64,000 nucleotides of DNA. Source: DATAPD01 sp036265385 (GTDB taxonomy: Bacteria; Acidobacteriota; Terriglobia; Terriglobales; Acidobacteriaceae). Location: positions 558,001 through 622,000 of the forward strand of contig DATAPD010000015.1 of assembly GCA_036265385.1 (NCBI GenBank), written 5' to 3'. This document shows, piece after piece, positions 17,066-26,042 of the stretch. The notes under the pieces were generated by a model, which made no database searches, was not told the DNA's origin, and saw nothing but the letters and a program-made list of their open reading frames with translations. The translations under genes were made by a program, and so were the position numbers. Position 1 is the stretch's first letter. Every line of letters starts with the position of its first letter.

Positions 17066-18757
17066 TCAATGGAGCTGATCCACTGCGTTCAGATCATCTT
17101 TTATTCCGAGCAGTTCCCACGTTTGCAGCGCGATCGGAACATTTCCATTCAACCATAGAGAGTCGTGGAATCTTTGGAGGCTAAACTTTTCCTTCTGCTT
17201 TCGTTGGGCTTCAGCAAGGAAATGAAGGATTTGCGTTTTGCCGATCTGATAGGAAATCGCCTGACCGGGAGAAGAGGCGAAGAACGCTGCTTCAGTGCGC
17301 GCAGTTTGTCGATCCATGGGAACGGTATGTTCGAGATACTCTGCGGCCTGTTCGATGGTGAAAAGTCCCAGTGCCAGCTTAACGTCCACTTCAACGCGCA
17401 GCGCGCGAAGCCGCATGAAGTTGTAAATGATTTCGCGCGAGCGTGGGCTGTCATCGAAGAGTCCCGCTTCGAGCATCATCTCTTCCGCATAAAAACCGAT
17501 GCCTTCATTTGCCCCCGAGTCGTAATAGTGTCGTCGAATCGGGTCCGGATGCGCCCACGAGAGAGCCAATTGGAAGTAGTGACCCGGTACTCCTTCGTGA
17601 ACGATTTCCGCACGCGGGTCTTTTGCCACCGACAAAGCGAAATAACCGAGATCGGGCGCCGGCGAATTGATGTAACGGCTACTGTTCTCTTTGAGACGCG
17701 AAGGGGACGTGAAATCGTCAGTTTCCCCGAAACTTTCGAGCGGCGCGAGGTAATCGGGCATCGGCACGACGCCATAATGCTGCAACCAGTCGGGTACCGA
17801 CAGAATCTGTTTTTCCTGCAGATATCGGCGCACGGCAAGCTCGTCACGAGTTGTAGCCGCAATTTCTTCTTGTTCTGTTTTGAAAAGGGCGAGCTGCGGC
17901 AGGCTCTGGTTGCGATGTTCTTCGTACACCTGGAAAGAAACAGATCGCGCCCACTCGTCTTTCCCGATTTCGAGCAAACGTTCAGGAGAATATGGAATGA
18001 GCGCCACATTTTTGAGGAAGAAAATGTAGGAATCGCGGCCGACGGCCGTTTCGGAAGGAAGATTTGGCACTCGTGCCTGCAACCACTCGCGGTAGTCCTC
18101 AAGGGCCTGAATCGCCTGCTGAGCCTTCGCGTCCAGATCTTTGGAGGTATTCGCATCAAGTTTTGGTTTCAGAGCGGTTACCGACTGTTGCAATGACGAA
18201 CGGATGTTTGCGAGCCGATCGACTGCCAAGGAGGCAAACGGAGCAGGTATGTCGCTCAAGTTCGTTCTGGCCTGAGTGAGCGTCGTACGAATTGAGGCGA
18301 GCGTCTCCACGATCAGCGATGTGCGTACAGCATCGAATGGCGGTGGAGGCAGAAGCAGATGAAAGTATGCGCCCACAGTTTGATCGATATAGAAACCAGG
18401 ATTCCGTTGCCATCCGCGATTTACATCGAGTTCACATCGAACGCGGGCAATTGCAGAACCCATCAGTCGATAATCAACCTGTTGTGCAATCGGCAAGCTG
18501 GCAACGTCGAGTTTGAGCCAGCGGGATTCGAACTCACCCAATTTCGTGCGATAGCTTTGAACAGATTCGGGCGACCAGCTTGGAACCCAATGAGCCGGGC
18601 GCTCTAATCGGGGTATGTCATCCGTTGAGACTGGTTGCTCAGCCGCACGCCACGTCCAGAAATCTGTGGCGAGCGTTTGCAGGTCATCGGCGCGAGAGGC
18701 GGAACAGGCAAGTAAATACAACAACGACACTGCAAAAATCGAAAGGCGGAGTTGCAT
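17066..18757 (-). CDS. DUF885 family metallohydrolase, probable lipoprotein
   Basis: A 563-residue member of the DUF885 family, generally taken to be metallopeptidases related to M32. The zinc-binding motif is HEGVPGHYFQ (about residue 384), with the downstream acidic element NEGIGFYAEEMM. The N-terminus has a signal sequence ending in LLYLLAC-S, a good lipobox, so it is probably lipid-anchored. The substrate is not known. It starts 1 nt after the stop of the lipoprotein gene at 18759 and lies upstream of the S9 peptidase, suggesting a shared transcript for periplasmic peptide turnover. Confidence 0.85.
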   Translation of the reverse strand: MQLRLSIFAVSLLYLLACSASRADDLQTLATDFWTWRAAEQPVSTDDIPRLERPAHWVPSWSPESVQSYRTKLGEFESRWLKLDVASLPIAQQVDYRLMGSAIARVRCELDVNRGWQRNPGFYIDQTVGAYFHLLLPPPPFDAVRTSLIVETLASIRTTLTQARTNLSDIPAPFASLAVDRLANIRSSLQQSVTALKPKLDANTSKDLDAKAQQAIQALEDYREWLQARVPNLPSETAVGRDSYIFFLKNVALIPYSPERLLEIGKDEWARSVSFQVYEEHRNQSLPQLALFKTEQEEIAATTRDELAVRRYLQEKQILSVPDWLQHYGVVPMPDYLAPLESFGETDDFTSPSRLKENSSRYINSPAPDLGYFALSVAKDPRAEIVHEGVPGHYFQLALSWAHPDPIRRHYYDSGANEGIGFYAEEMMLEAGLFDDSPRSREIIYNFMRLRALRVEVDVKLALGLFTIEQAAEYLEHTVPMDRQTARTEAAFFASSPGQAISYQIGKTQILHFLAEAQRKQKEKFSLQRFHDSLWLNGNVPIALQTWELLGIKDDLNAVDQLH

Positions 18758-18758
18758 T

Positions 18759-19361
18759 TCAGCGCTCCGGTTCAGAGTTTTTCAGAGCATCGTTCAGATT
18801 TTGATTGCTGCGCAGAGCGGCTCCTTCCAGCACTCGCCAGCCGTCGTCGAAATGCTGGAAAGCAACCCTGGCGACGTATCGCGTACCTCCGTCGTATAGC
18901 GCAGCTCCCACCTCATTAATCGGCTCCCATCGCCAGACGAATTCAACGTCAGCGAAATTGCCATCTTTACTGATGCCGGTGATTTCAGCCATCTGCCTTC
19001 GAGCCGTGGGTATGTTGAACAATTGCTTGTTCGAATCCTGAGTAGGAATGAGGCTACGGAAAACGTCGACGCCGAGCGGAGTGAAGACGACATCCCAGCA
19101 AGGGGGCGGCTGAACACTGAGGGGACAGGCAACATTCGTCGCACCGATCCACCCGTGATGCTGCAAAACGAGGTATTCGGGGGAAGTGTAATCCTTATTC
19201 GACATAACGCCAGTCCGAACGAAGACTTGCTGCCGCGCCTTAAATACCGGTGACGCTGCGATCAGATTGGCGGCGAGCCGGCGCGTAAGAAAGTCACGAG
19301 GTGAGCACGCGCACAGCAAACTGATGCTCAGCAATGTGAGAAGAAGTCGCAATTTTGGCAT
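18759..19361 (-). CDS. Hypothetical lipoprotein
   Basis: A 200-residue protein with a signal sequence ending in the lipobox LLCAC-S. The mature part has a mixed alpha/beta look, a C-terminal region VARVAFQHFDDGWRVLEGA resembling NTF2/SnoaL-like accessory folds, and no catalytic motif that can be named. It is 9 nt downstream of the radical-SAM gene and 1 nt upstream of the DUF885 gene, so it is almost surely in the same operon. Confidence 0.7.
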   Translation of the reverse strand: MPKLRLLLTLLSISLLCACSPRDFLTRRLAANLIAASPVFKARQQVFVRTGVMSNKDYTSPEYLVLQHHGWIGATNVACPLSVQPPPCWDVVFTPLGVDVFRSLIPTQDSNKQLFNIPTARRQMAEITGISKDGNFADVEFVWRWEPINEVGAALYDGGTRYVARVAFQHFDDGWRVLEGAALRSNQNLNDALKNSEPER

Positions 19362-19370
19362 GAGCCGATT

Positions 19371-20501
19371 TCAGGATCGACTGTGGATTGTAACCAATGG
19401 CGACCTTCGGCGTGGAAGAAAAGGAGTGGAGGTTCGTTGTCCGGAAAAGCGACTAAACCAGTGGCCCGGAATTGCCGTTCCACAATCTGGGCAACGGCCA
19501 TCCGGGGTCAAAGAGTATTCCTGGACCAAATACGCATAGCGGCGAACAAGTGTTTTGCCGCATTCGTGGCAGCGAGTGTTTTCGTTGTTCCCAACGCGTC
19601 CTGGTAAGTTCCCGGCATACACGTATCGTAAACCGGCTTCTCTGCCGATTGCGATCGCGCGCAAGAGATCGTCAGGGCGGGTGTCCTCGGGCGAGGTCAT
19701 TTTATAGTCCTGATGGAAAGCGGTGACATGCCATGGAATGTCTGGCGACACGGAAACAAGAAACTCGGCTAGATTGTGGAGCTCGCCGTCGGCATCGTTG
19801 AAGCCCGGGATGAGCAGCGTCACGATTTCCAGCCAGACTCCCATCGTGTGCAAGCTACGGATGGTGTCCAGAATGGGTTGTAAACGCCCGCCAAGTTGCC
19901 GATAGTGTCGATCGTCGAAACTTTTGAGGTCGACTTTATAGAAGTCGATCCAGGGGCGAATGTATTCGAGCACCTGCGGTGTTCCGTTTCCGTTCGAAAC
20001 GAAGGCAGTCTTCAATCCTGCTGCGCGAGCCTGCTTGAAAATCGCAACGGCCCATTCAGCAGTGATGAGTGGCTCGTTGTACGTGCTGACCAGGACGTCA
20101 GCGCCTTGGGCGACGGCGTCCTCAACGAGAGCCTCAGGCGTTGCAGGCAAAGGTGGGGAAATGGCCGCGGGATCACGAAGGGCCTGTGAGGTGACCCAAT
20201 TTTGACAGTAGGCACAGTGCAGGTCGCATCCGAGCATGCCAAAGCTGTAGGCAAGAGCACCGGGAAAAACATGGAAGAACGGTTTTTTTTCGATCGGATC
20301 GCACTGAACACCCGCGGTGTAACCCCATGGGATAAACAGCGTCCCTCCGCGATTGAAGCGCACCTTACAGACGCCGGGTTGGCCTTCCGGGATAGGGCAA
20401 CAATGTCCACACGCAAAGCACCGTACGCGATTGCGATCTAGCTTTTCATACAGATCGCCTTCGCGGACGTTTTGATCAACAATGTCACGAAGGGTGGGCA
20501 T
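19371..20501 (-). CDS. amrS: AmmeMemoRadiSam system radical SAM enzyme (AmrS, PflA-like)
   Basis: A 376-residue radical-SAM protein. The 4Fe-4S motif is CDLHCAYC (CxxxCxxC) with following QNW, preceded by an N-terminal Cys cluster (CFACGHCCPIPEGQPGVCKVR), and a second C-terminal Cys set (CHECGKTL, CPDCGTAIP) like a zinc ribbon. SAM-binding elements include STYNEPLI and SNGNG. This architecture is that of AmrS, partner of the Memo and AMMECR1 proteins; neither partner is encoded in the window. The family's chemistry is unsettled, and RNA, protein or small-molecule alkylation roles have been considered. It lies in a minus-strand operon between the PilZ-GAF-Sel1 and lipoprotein genes. Confidence 0.88.
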   Translation of the reverse strand: MPTLRDIVDQNVREGDLYEKLDRNRVRCFACGHCCPIPEGQPGVCKVRFNRGGTLFIPWGYTAGVQCDPIEKKPFFHVFPGALAYSFGMLGCDLHCAYCQNWVTSQALRDPAAISPPLPATPEALVEDAVAQGADVLVSTYNEPLITAEWAVAIFKQARAAGLKTAFVSNGNGTPQVLEYIRPWIDFYKVDLKSFDDRHYRQLGGRLQPILDTIRSLHTMGVWLEIVTLLIPGFNDADGELHNLAEFLVSVSPDIPWHVTAFHQDYKMTSPEDTRPDDLLRAIAIGREAGLRYVYAGNLPGRVGNNENTRCHECGKTLVRRYAYLVQEYSLTPDGRCPDCGTAIPGHWFSRFSGQRTSTPFLPRRRSPLVTIHSRS

Positions 20502-20512
20502 GGGAACTGCTT

Positions 20513-22063
20513 CTACTGTTTAGATGAAGATTTTGCAGCGAAGGTGCGCTCACGGATCCAGCGCTCTGCGTCCTGCCGAGCATCCTCGATTTCTTCTCGG
20601 GAGAGGAGCGCGTTAAGAGCGACAATGCGGTACTTGCTTGTTTCGTTGTTCCCGGCGCGGCCTAAAAGCGACCAGAAATACGCCTTGCGCAAATTTTTCG
20701 GAACACCCCGACCAGCCCAATAATAGGCACCCATTGTGTCCTGAGCGATGACGTGTCCTTGCTCAGCCGCTTTGATGAACCACCGAGCCGCTTCCGCATT
20801 GTCGAGCTTAACTCCATCGCCGATTGCATAATGTGCGCCTAGTCCGAATTGCGCGGCGGGGTCACCGTTCTCTGCTAACTGTCGAAGCTGATCGATCGTC
20901 GTTGCTTGGGTTGCCGATGTCCGAGAGACAGGCTTCGGCGAGACTGTCGGCGTTTCAGTGGAAATTGCTCTTGGCTCGGGCGACTTGCTGACGGACTTCT
21001 GCAGCCAAGGCGCCGCCAGATATCCCAGCACTCCTGCCAACAAGGCGAAAGCTGTCATTCCCACGATCACATGGGAACGCTTCAATGGAAAGCGGCTGTA
21101 CCACTTCTCAGGCTGGTCGGCTGAATCCTGCATAGCTGAGACATCTGCAGGAACCATTGACGCAACGCTCGGCGACACATACTCAGCTAATTCCACCAAA
21201 ATCTTTTCATGCAGCTCACCGAAAGCATTCGCCACCGGCGAAAAGACTTCGATAAGTCCAACTACCGACTCTCCGGACGAAATTGGCACAGCCAAAAGCG
21301 ATCTAATTCCCAAAGCCCGACAGCTCTCGCGATCAACTAGCGAGTCGATCTCTGAGTCGTCGCAACGCAGAGGGCTCTTTCTCTGAACACATTCGCCTGA
21401 AAACCCGCTACCCGTGTGGAAGCTGGCACCGATCGGCGGAGCATCCTCCCCCGCACGGCCTTGGCAAACCATCGCATCGACTTCTCTGACCGCAACTGCA
21501 CAACCGGTGGCTTCGGTTAAGGTAAAAGCGCGATCGGCAATCAGCTGCACAGCAGCTTGAGGATGCAGGGACAGTGACAGTACTTCTCGGCGGATCGAAT
21601 CGAGCGCATTGAGCAGTGAGGCCTGCTCCGCAACGCCGTCGCGTTGCTCGGGCTGAGCGGAAGCCGTTTTCTCCTCGGCAGCGGCCGGATGTTCTTCGCT
21701 CGGCGCGCGCATGGCATTCAGGAATAGCCACGCTTCAAGTTGCCTTCTGGGTTCGAGATCGAGCGGCTCTAGTTGAATTCCAAGGCGGCCATGATGATTC
21801 CAGGCAACGCGCCCTTGGGCTGCAATGGATCCGTGCCCTTCTGAGAGAATGAGTCGGAACTGGATGGTTTGATTAACCGGAGTTTCAGACAGAATCTGCG
21901 CGGAAAAGCCCTCCTCGCTGATGTTCAGCAGTTCGTGAAGATCGAGGGCGTTCGAACCGTCGAAGCTGGCATAAGCGGGCGTGAAGATTCCGCTGCGAGA
22001 ACGATGCCGTCGTTCCGCCGCCCACTTGTAGGATTCCACTACGGCAGGCGTATTGGTGCTCAT
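20513..22063 (-). CDS. PilZ - GAF - transmembrane - Sel1-repeat protein
   Basis: A 516-residue signalling protein with four parts. A PilZ domain (about 17-115) has RHRSR and NISEEGFSAQ, both motifs intact, so c-di-GMP binding is likely. A GAF domain (about 160-295) has Cys at the same places as in the GAF-amidase (VCQG, GECVQRKSPLRCDD, ESCRALG). One membrane helix follows (about 332-352, VIVGMTAFALLAGVLGYLA), then Sel1 repeats (about 400-475, DPAAQFGLGAHYAIGDGV) on the other side. Topology suggests a cytoplasmic sensor driving a periplasmic protein-binding scaffold. The gene is 11 nt upstream of amrS. Confidence 0.83.
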   Translation of the reverse strand: MSTNTPAVVESYKWAAERRHRSRSGIFTPAYASFDGSNALDLHELLNISEEGFSAQILSETPVNQTIQFRLILSEGHGSIAAQGRVAWNHHGRLGIQLEPLDLEPRRQLEAWLFLNAMRAPSEEHPAAAEEKTASAQPEQRDGVAEQASLLNALDSIRREVLSLSLHPQAAVQLIADRAFTLTEATGCAVAVREVDAMVCQGRAGEDAPPIGASFHTGSGFSGECVQRKSPLRCDDSEIDSLVDRESCRALGIRSLLAVPISSGESVVGLIEVFSPVANAFGELHEKILVELAEYVSPSVASMVPADVSAMQDSADQPEKWYSRFPLKRSHVIVGMTAFALLAGVLGYLAAPWLQKSVSKSPEPRAISTETPTVSPKPVSRTSATQATTIDQLRQLAENGDPAAQFGLGAHYAIGDGVKLDNAEAARWFIKAAEQGHVIAQDTMGAYYWAGRGVPKNLRKAYFWSLLGRAGNNETSKYRIVALNALLSREEIEDARQDAERWIRERTFAAKSSSKQ

Positions 22064-22146
22064 GGCTCCGTCGCCGAGTACTATAGAGTAAAACTATCTT
22101 ACTGCATAGCTTTACCGAAAAAACTTCGATTTCAACGAGAGCATTC

Positions 22147-23004
22147 TTAATCGCCAGCCATGGAGCCCGGTTCTGGGCGGAGAGACGAGAGTCGCGAGAT
22201 AGCGGACACGACCATGCCGGAGAGGAATTGCATGGTGGCTACGTCGTTTCGGTCGAAAGCGTAGGGAGCTGAAGAGAGCACTTCAAAAACACCGATGGTA
22301 CGGCGGAGGTGCCGAAGTGGAGCAACAAGGATCGATCGCACGCCTAGTCTTCGAGAGCTAGCCAGGTCCACTCGCGGATTGCTTTCAGCATCATGACAGA
22401 GCAGGACTTCTCCGGTACGAACACAGTCTGCAGAGAGCCCCGAATCAGTCTGAAGACGCACACCAATATCTGGCGCAGTTCGTCCAGTGCGGGCTCTGCA
22501 AACTATTTCATCTCCCTTTCGAAGAGCGACGGCGGCGCCGGTTGCCCGCGTTAAGGATTGGGCTTTCTCTGCGATGATACTAATTCCCGGCTCCAGATCT
22601 AGCTCTGCTGGATCCAGTTCCACACATCGGACCCCATGGTCACTTTCCATGGCTACCGGACCAGTCCGGCGGCGAAGATGATGACGAGAAACTGCGCCCA
22701 GAGAAGCAGTTTCGATGGAAGATGGGTCGGGCTGATCGAAGCGGGAGGCAGAGCCGCCGAGAACCGGCACGCTCCCGAGCAAGGAACGCACCAACTGATC
22801 CAGTTCGGCATCGGCGATCACATGCGCCGTTTGCTGGTTTTTAAGTGAGCCTCCAAGAATTCGGGACAGACTCAAAACGGCCGTGCTGCCACAGGCAAGA
22901 CAGCATGGCGTGTTATTGCTGCTGATAAGTTCGCACTGAACGCAAAATGTAGCCGTCGGTAGCGAAAGAAAGGTGACGTCCCTGGCGGTAAACGACCCCT
23001 GCAT
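22147..23004 (-). CDS. Zinc-ribbon and GAF-domain protein
   Basis: A 285-residue soluble protein. Near the N-terminus is a zinc-ribbon-like Cys set (Cys21 and 24, Cys34/35 and 38, in FCVQCEL and CCLACGS). A GAF domain occupies about 140-270 and shares the conserved pattern VCRARTGRTAP, ADCVRTGEVLLCHD, SSRRLGVRS with the GAF domains encoded at 12561 and 20513, although the last Cys is Ser here. No output domain is present, so it may act by protein contact. It is 83 nt upstream of the PilZ-GAF-Sel1 gene on the same strand. Confidence 0.75.
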   Translation of the reverse strand: MQGSFTARDVTFLSLPTATFCVQCELISSNNTPCCLACGSTAVLSLSRILGGSLKNQQTAHVIADAELDQLVRSLLGSVPVLGGSASRFDQPDPSSIETASLGAVSRHHLRRRTGPVAMESDHGVRCVELDPAELDLEPGISIIAEKAQSLTRATGAAVALRKGDEIVCRARTGRTAPDIGVRLQTDSGLSADCVRTGEVLLCHDAESNPRVDLASSRRLGVRSILVAPLRHLRRTIGVFEVLSSAPYAFDRNDVATMQFLSGMVVSAISRLSSLRPEPGSMAGD

Positions 23005-23133
23005 GAGAACTACATTCCTCCACTTCTCAAAAACACAATTGAATAGGCAAGGTAAACAGCAGCCCTGTGGAGGTGTAAGTAGCTGAACTGGTTCAGGCGA
23101 GCAAAGGCAGATTCGCAGGGCTTCGATATGGAA

Positions 23134-24690
23134 TCACACGCGCGCTGCGATAAATCGGTCCTGCGTCGATGGAACGAATGTCGGAGCCTGCGAGAAAACT
23201 CTGTCCAAAGCATCCGCCAATGCGCAAGGAAAAACAGAAGTCAGAAGGTTCACATCCAACTGCAAATTGCGTTGCGTGTAAAAGCGGCAAATGCTCATTG
23301 AGCCGCGACGCTGATTGGTCGTTGTGACTAATTCAAGACTCACCGTCCAAGCTGGCACGACCTGCCGGCGGGCGGAGGCGCCAGGTTTTGTCCAGGCAAA
23401 GCGCAAGTGATTGTCAGGCAGGACATGCACGAGGCCGGCATCAAATCGCTCGCCTGGCAATACATGAATACTCAATTCGAACCAGTCGAAATCGTTGCTT
23501 CCGAAAGCAGCAGTCAGGATGTTGCAGATCTGATCGTAATCACGGGCGACTTTGAGTTCCTCCGTGGCTCGGCGAATCGACAGGTTATTGATCACGATCT
23601 GGCGCTGCTCGATGGTGCGCTGCGCAACTCGTCGAAGCTCACCGAATTCCAGGTACCCGAGGTGCTGCACACCCAACCAGACGCCGGTACCCACGACAGC
23701 AAGGACCAGTCCTAGTGTGCTGCCGGTTGGCCATAACAAGAATAAGCTCAACAACGCGAACAGCGCTGAGACTGCGTATAAAACGATGACGACCTGGCGA
23801 TGAGAGAGGCCTAGCTGCAGCAGCTTGTGATGGATGTGCTCCCGGTCTGCGGTGAAGACAGGCCTTCCGCTGATGAAGCGCCGCATCACTGATAACGCCG
23901 TTTCCAAAATCGGCAACCCGAACGACACCACCGGAATCGCGACGGCAATGATCGTGGGTGCCTTCTGAGCACCTTGCAGTGCCAGCGCACTCAACATGAA
24001 GCCAATGAATAGGCTTCCACCATCACCCAGGAAGATTGTGGCGGGATTGAAATTGAAACGAAGAAAGCCCAGCACCGATCCGGCAAGAGCAATCGCCAGG
24101 AGAGCAACCAGCGAAGAACCGCTGAGAAGAGCCACAACGAAAACAACAATCGTCGAGAAGAGGGCCGAGCCTGCCGCTAGACCGTCAAGACCATCAATCA
24201 GATTAAAGGCGTTGGTGATTGCCAAGACCCAAAGAATCGTGAGCGGCAGTCCCAAGAACCACGGCAGGTCGTGGGTGCCGAAGAGAACGGGAAGATCAAG
24301 AATCCGCAACCCACCAGCAAAGAGCATTGTGCCGGCCAAGGCTTGGACCGTGAACTTCAGATATGGCCCCGCTCCCCTGACGTCGTCATAGATTCCTAGC
24401 AGGAACACAATGCACGCGGGGGGGAGCAGCGTCCCGAGCGCTTTCGCCGAAGCTGGGAAAGGCCACTCCGGGTGCCGCCAAACAATGAGTTGTGCGATTG
24501 CAAGGCTCACCGCGAACGAAGTAAAAATTGCGACACCACCCAGTCGAGGAAGAGGGTCGCGATGCAGGTGACGTTCAAGACTGGGAGCGGAGACCCAACC
24601 TCGCGATAACGCGAGGTTGCGCACGCTGCGCGTGAAGATGAAGGACAAGACAACCGACAGCCCGAAGACAACCAGATAAAGAAAAGTCAA
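23134..24690 (-). CDS. Undecaprenyl-phosphate sugar-1-phosphate transferase (WecA/MraY family) with C-terminal extension
   Basis: Initiating enzyme that loads a sugar-1-phosphate (often GlcNAc-1-P) onto undecaprenyl phosphate at the inner membrane. The 518 residues include about ten membrane helices and family motifs: LGIYDDVRG (DD, about 102), NAFNLIDGLDGLAAG (about 160), NPATIFLGDGGSLF (about 216) and HIHHKLLQLG (about 285). The HIHH motif marks the WecA/TagO side over MraY. Residues about 345-518 form a soluble C-terminal domain beyond the usual length, of unrecognised family. It is divergent from the export gene at 24993 and probably starts synthesis of the polysaccharide made by the locus to its right. 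Confidence 0.9.
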   Translation of the reverse strand: MTFLYLVVFGLSVVLSFIFTRSVRNLALSRGWVSAPSLERHLHRDPLPRLGGVAIFTSFAVSLAIAQLIVWRHPEWPFPASAKALGTLLPPACIVFLLGIYDDVRGAGPYLKFTVQALAGTMLFAGGLRILDLPVLFGTHDLPWFLGLPLTILWVLAITNAFNLIDGLDGLAAGSALFSTIVVFVVALLSGSSLVALLAIALAGSVLGFLRFNFNPATIFLGDGGSLFIGFMLSALALQGAQKAPTIIAVAIPVVSFGLPILETALSVMRRFISGRPVFTADREHIHHKLLQLGLSHRQVVIVLYAVSALFALLSLFLLWPTGSTLGLVLAVVGTGVWLGVQHLGYLEFGELRRVAQRTIEQRQIVINNLSIRRATEELKVARDYDQICNILTAAFGSNDFDWFELSIHVLPGERFDAGLVHVLPDNHLRFAWTKPGASARRQVVPAWTVSLELVTTTNQRRGSMSICRFYTQRNLQLDVNLLTSVFPCALADALDRVFSQAPTFVPSTQDRFIAARV

Positions 24691-24992
24691 CTACGCCCCC
24701 TCGGCGGAGTGCTTAATACTGAGTCAGGGGTATCAAATCACTTGCATTGGATCGATCGAATCAGCTCCACGCAGAAAACGATCACGCAATTCTGTGAGCT
24801 GGCTATCGTTTTCTCGAGTGTGCGAAGCATATCAACTCACAAAAGACAGTTGCAATTTGCTTTTTCGGTAACCTGTGGAAAATTATGAAAGACCGGTAAC
24901 CTAACGGGTGAGGTTACTGCAACTTCGTTCTGAAAACTGTACGAAGTCCTCGTGCTAGACTTCTCTGATCGCCGAAAACTGGAGCACAGAAC
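24691..24992. promoter_or_regulatory. Divergent intergenic region with repeated CGGTAACCT elements
   Basis: This 302-base gap separates the WecA-like gene from the export gene and must hold promoters for both, though no clean -35/-10 pair stands out. CGGTAACCT occurs at 24866-24874 and again at 24894-24902, 28 nt apart. The second copy also forms an inverted repeat with AGGTTAC at 24911-24917 (7-bp arms, 8-nt spacer). This arrangement suits an operator. TCGATCGA (near 24751) is a short palindrome. GGAG at 24981 is the ribosome binding site of the export gene. Confidence 0.4.
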
Positions 24993-26042
24993 ATGGACGT
25001 CAGCAGACTTTCTTCGCTGCGTGCTGCGATTGCAGTCTTCGCGTTTGTAGCGGCACATGGGTGCGGATCATTGCTGCAGGGCCAGCAGACGCAGACGGAC
25101 GTATTTCCGTCTGCAACGACGTCCACCCAGACAACTCAAGCGGCAGGAACCGGTGCTTGGCAGGAGAAACAGTCGACCGAGCCGGCAACAAAGGAAGCAT
25201 CGCCGAAGTCAGAAGCTGATACCAGCGTGGTTGAACTGGGGCCTGGGGATCTCATCGAAATCAGCGTTTATGGCGTCCCCGAACTCAACACGAAGACTCG
25301 CATTACGAACAACGGCGACGTTTATCTGCCCCTTATCGATTACGTGCACGTTGCGGATCTCAATATCAACGAAGCGCAGACCTTGATTCAGAAGCGATTG
25401 GACGATGGAGGTTTCGTTCGAAACCCGCATGTCACCATCTTCGTCGATGAATCCGCCTCGCAGGGAGCAACCGTGTTGGGCGAAGTGGTTCGCCCTGGGA
25501 TTTACCCGGTACTAGGAGACCGCAGGCTATACGATCTGATTTCCGCTGCCGGCGGTTTCACGGACAAGGCGGGCCGTGTTGTGACGATTACACATCGCAG
25601 CAAGCCTGATTCGCAGGCCACAGTTCACCTTCCTCCAAATCTCGCTGATCAAACTGACGCTAACGTGGCAGTTGCTCCCGGTGACACGATTGTGATCGGG
25701 AGAGCTGGGATTGTATACGTTGTCGGTGACGTGAACCGGCCAAGCGGGTTCATGATCGAAGATAACAACCTGACCGTTCTGAAAGCCCTCGCGCTCGCAG
25801 GTGGCGCGAACAAGACTGCGTCCCTGAACAGTGCAAAGCTGCTACGACAAGGTCCGAACGGAGTGCAAGAAATTCCAGTTCAACTCAAAAGGATTCTGCA
25901 GGCGAAATCGCCGGATGCCCAGCTACTCAAGGGAGACATCCTGTTCATCCCGGGAAGCGCGGCAAAAGCATTTGCCTATCGAGGTGCGGAAGCCGCCATT
26001 TCTATGACCACTGCACTCGCTGTGGTTGCCTACCGTCCGTAA
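24993..26042 (+). CDS. Polysaccharide export protein (Wza-like, Poly_export and SLBB domains)
   Basis: Outer-membrane or periplasmic channel protein of Wzx/Wzy systems. The 349-residue product has an N-terminal hydrophobic export signal ending near AAHGCGS (possibly a lipobox), a low-complexity Thr/Gln/Lys-rich spacer, the Poly_export domain (LGPGDLIEISVYGVPELN to HVTIFVDE), and two SLBB segments (VTVLGEVVRPGIYPVLG-like and VYVVGDVNRPSGF). ATG at 24993 has GGAG 8 nt upstream. No Wzc-type kinase or co-polymerase follows; the next gene converges on it with the stop codons adjacent. The last 25 residues (AISMTTALAVVAYRP) are hydrophobic. Confidence 0.9.
   Translation: MDVSRLSSLRAAIAVFAFVAAHGCGSLLQGQQTQTDVFPSATTSTQTTQAAGTGAWQEKQSTEPATKEASPKSEADTSVVELGPGDLIEISVYGVPELNTKTRITNNGDVYLPLIDYVHVADLNINEAQTLIQKRLDDGGFVRNPHVTIFVDESASQGATVLGEVVRPGIYPVLGDRRLYDLISAAGGFTDKAGRVVTITHRSKPDSQATVHLPPNLADQTDANVAVAPGDTIVIGRAGIVYVVGDVNRPSGFMIEDNNLTVLKALALAGGANKTASLNSAKLLRQGPNGVQEIPVQLKRILQAKSPDAQLLKGDILFIPGSAAKAFAYRGAEAAISMTTALAVVAYRP

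Noticed and set aside
16974..17069. Longer N-terminus for the S9 peptidase
   Set aside because: The extra residues lie before a clear signal peptide that begins at 16973.
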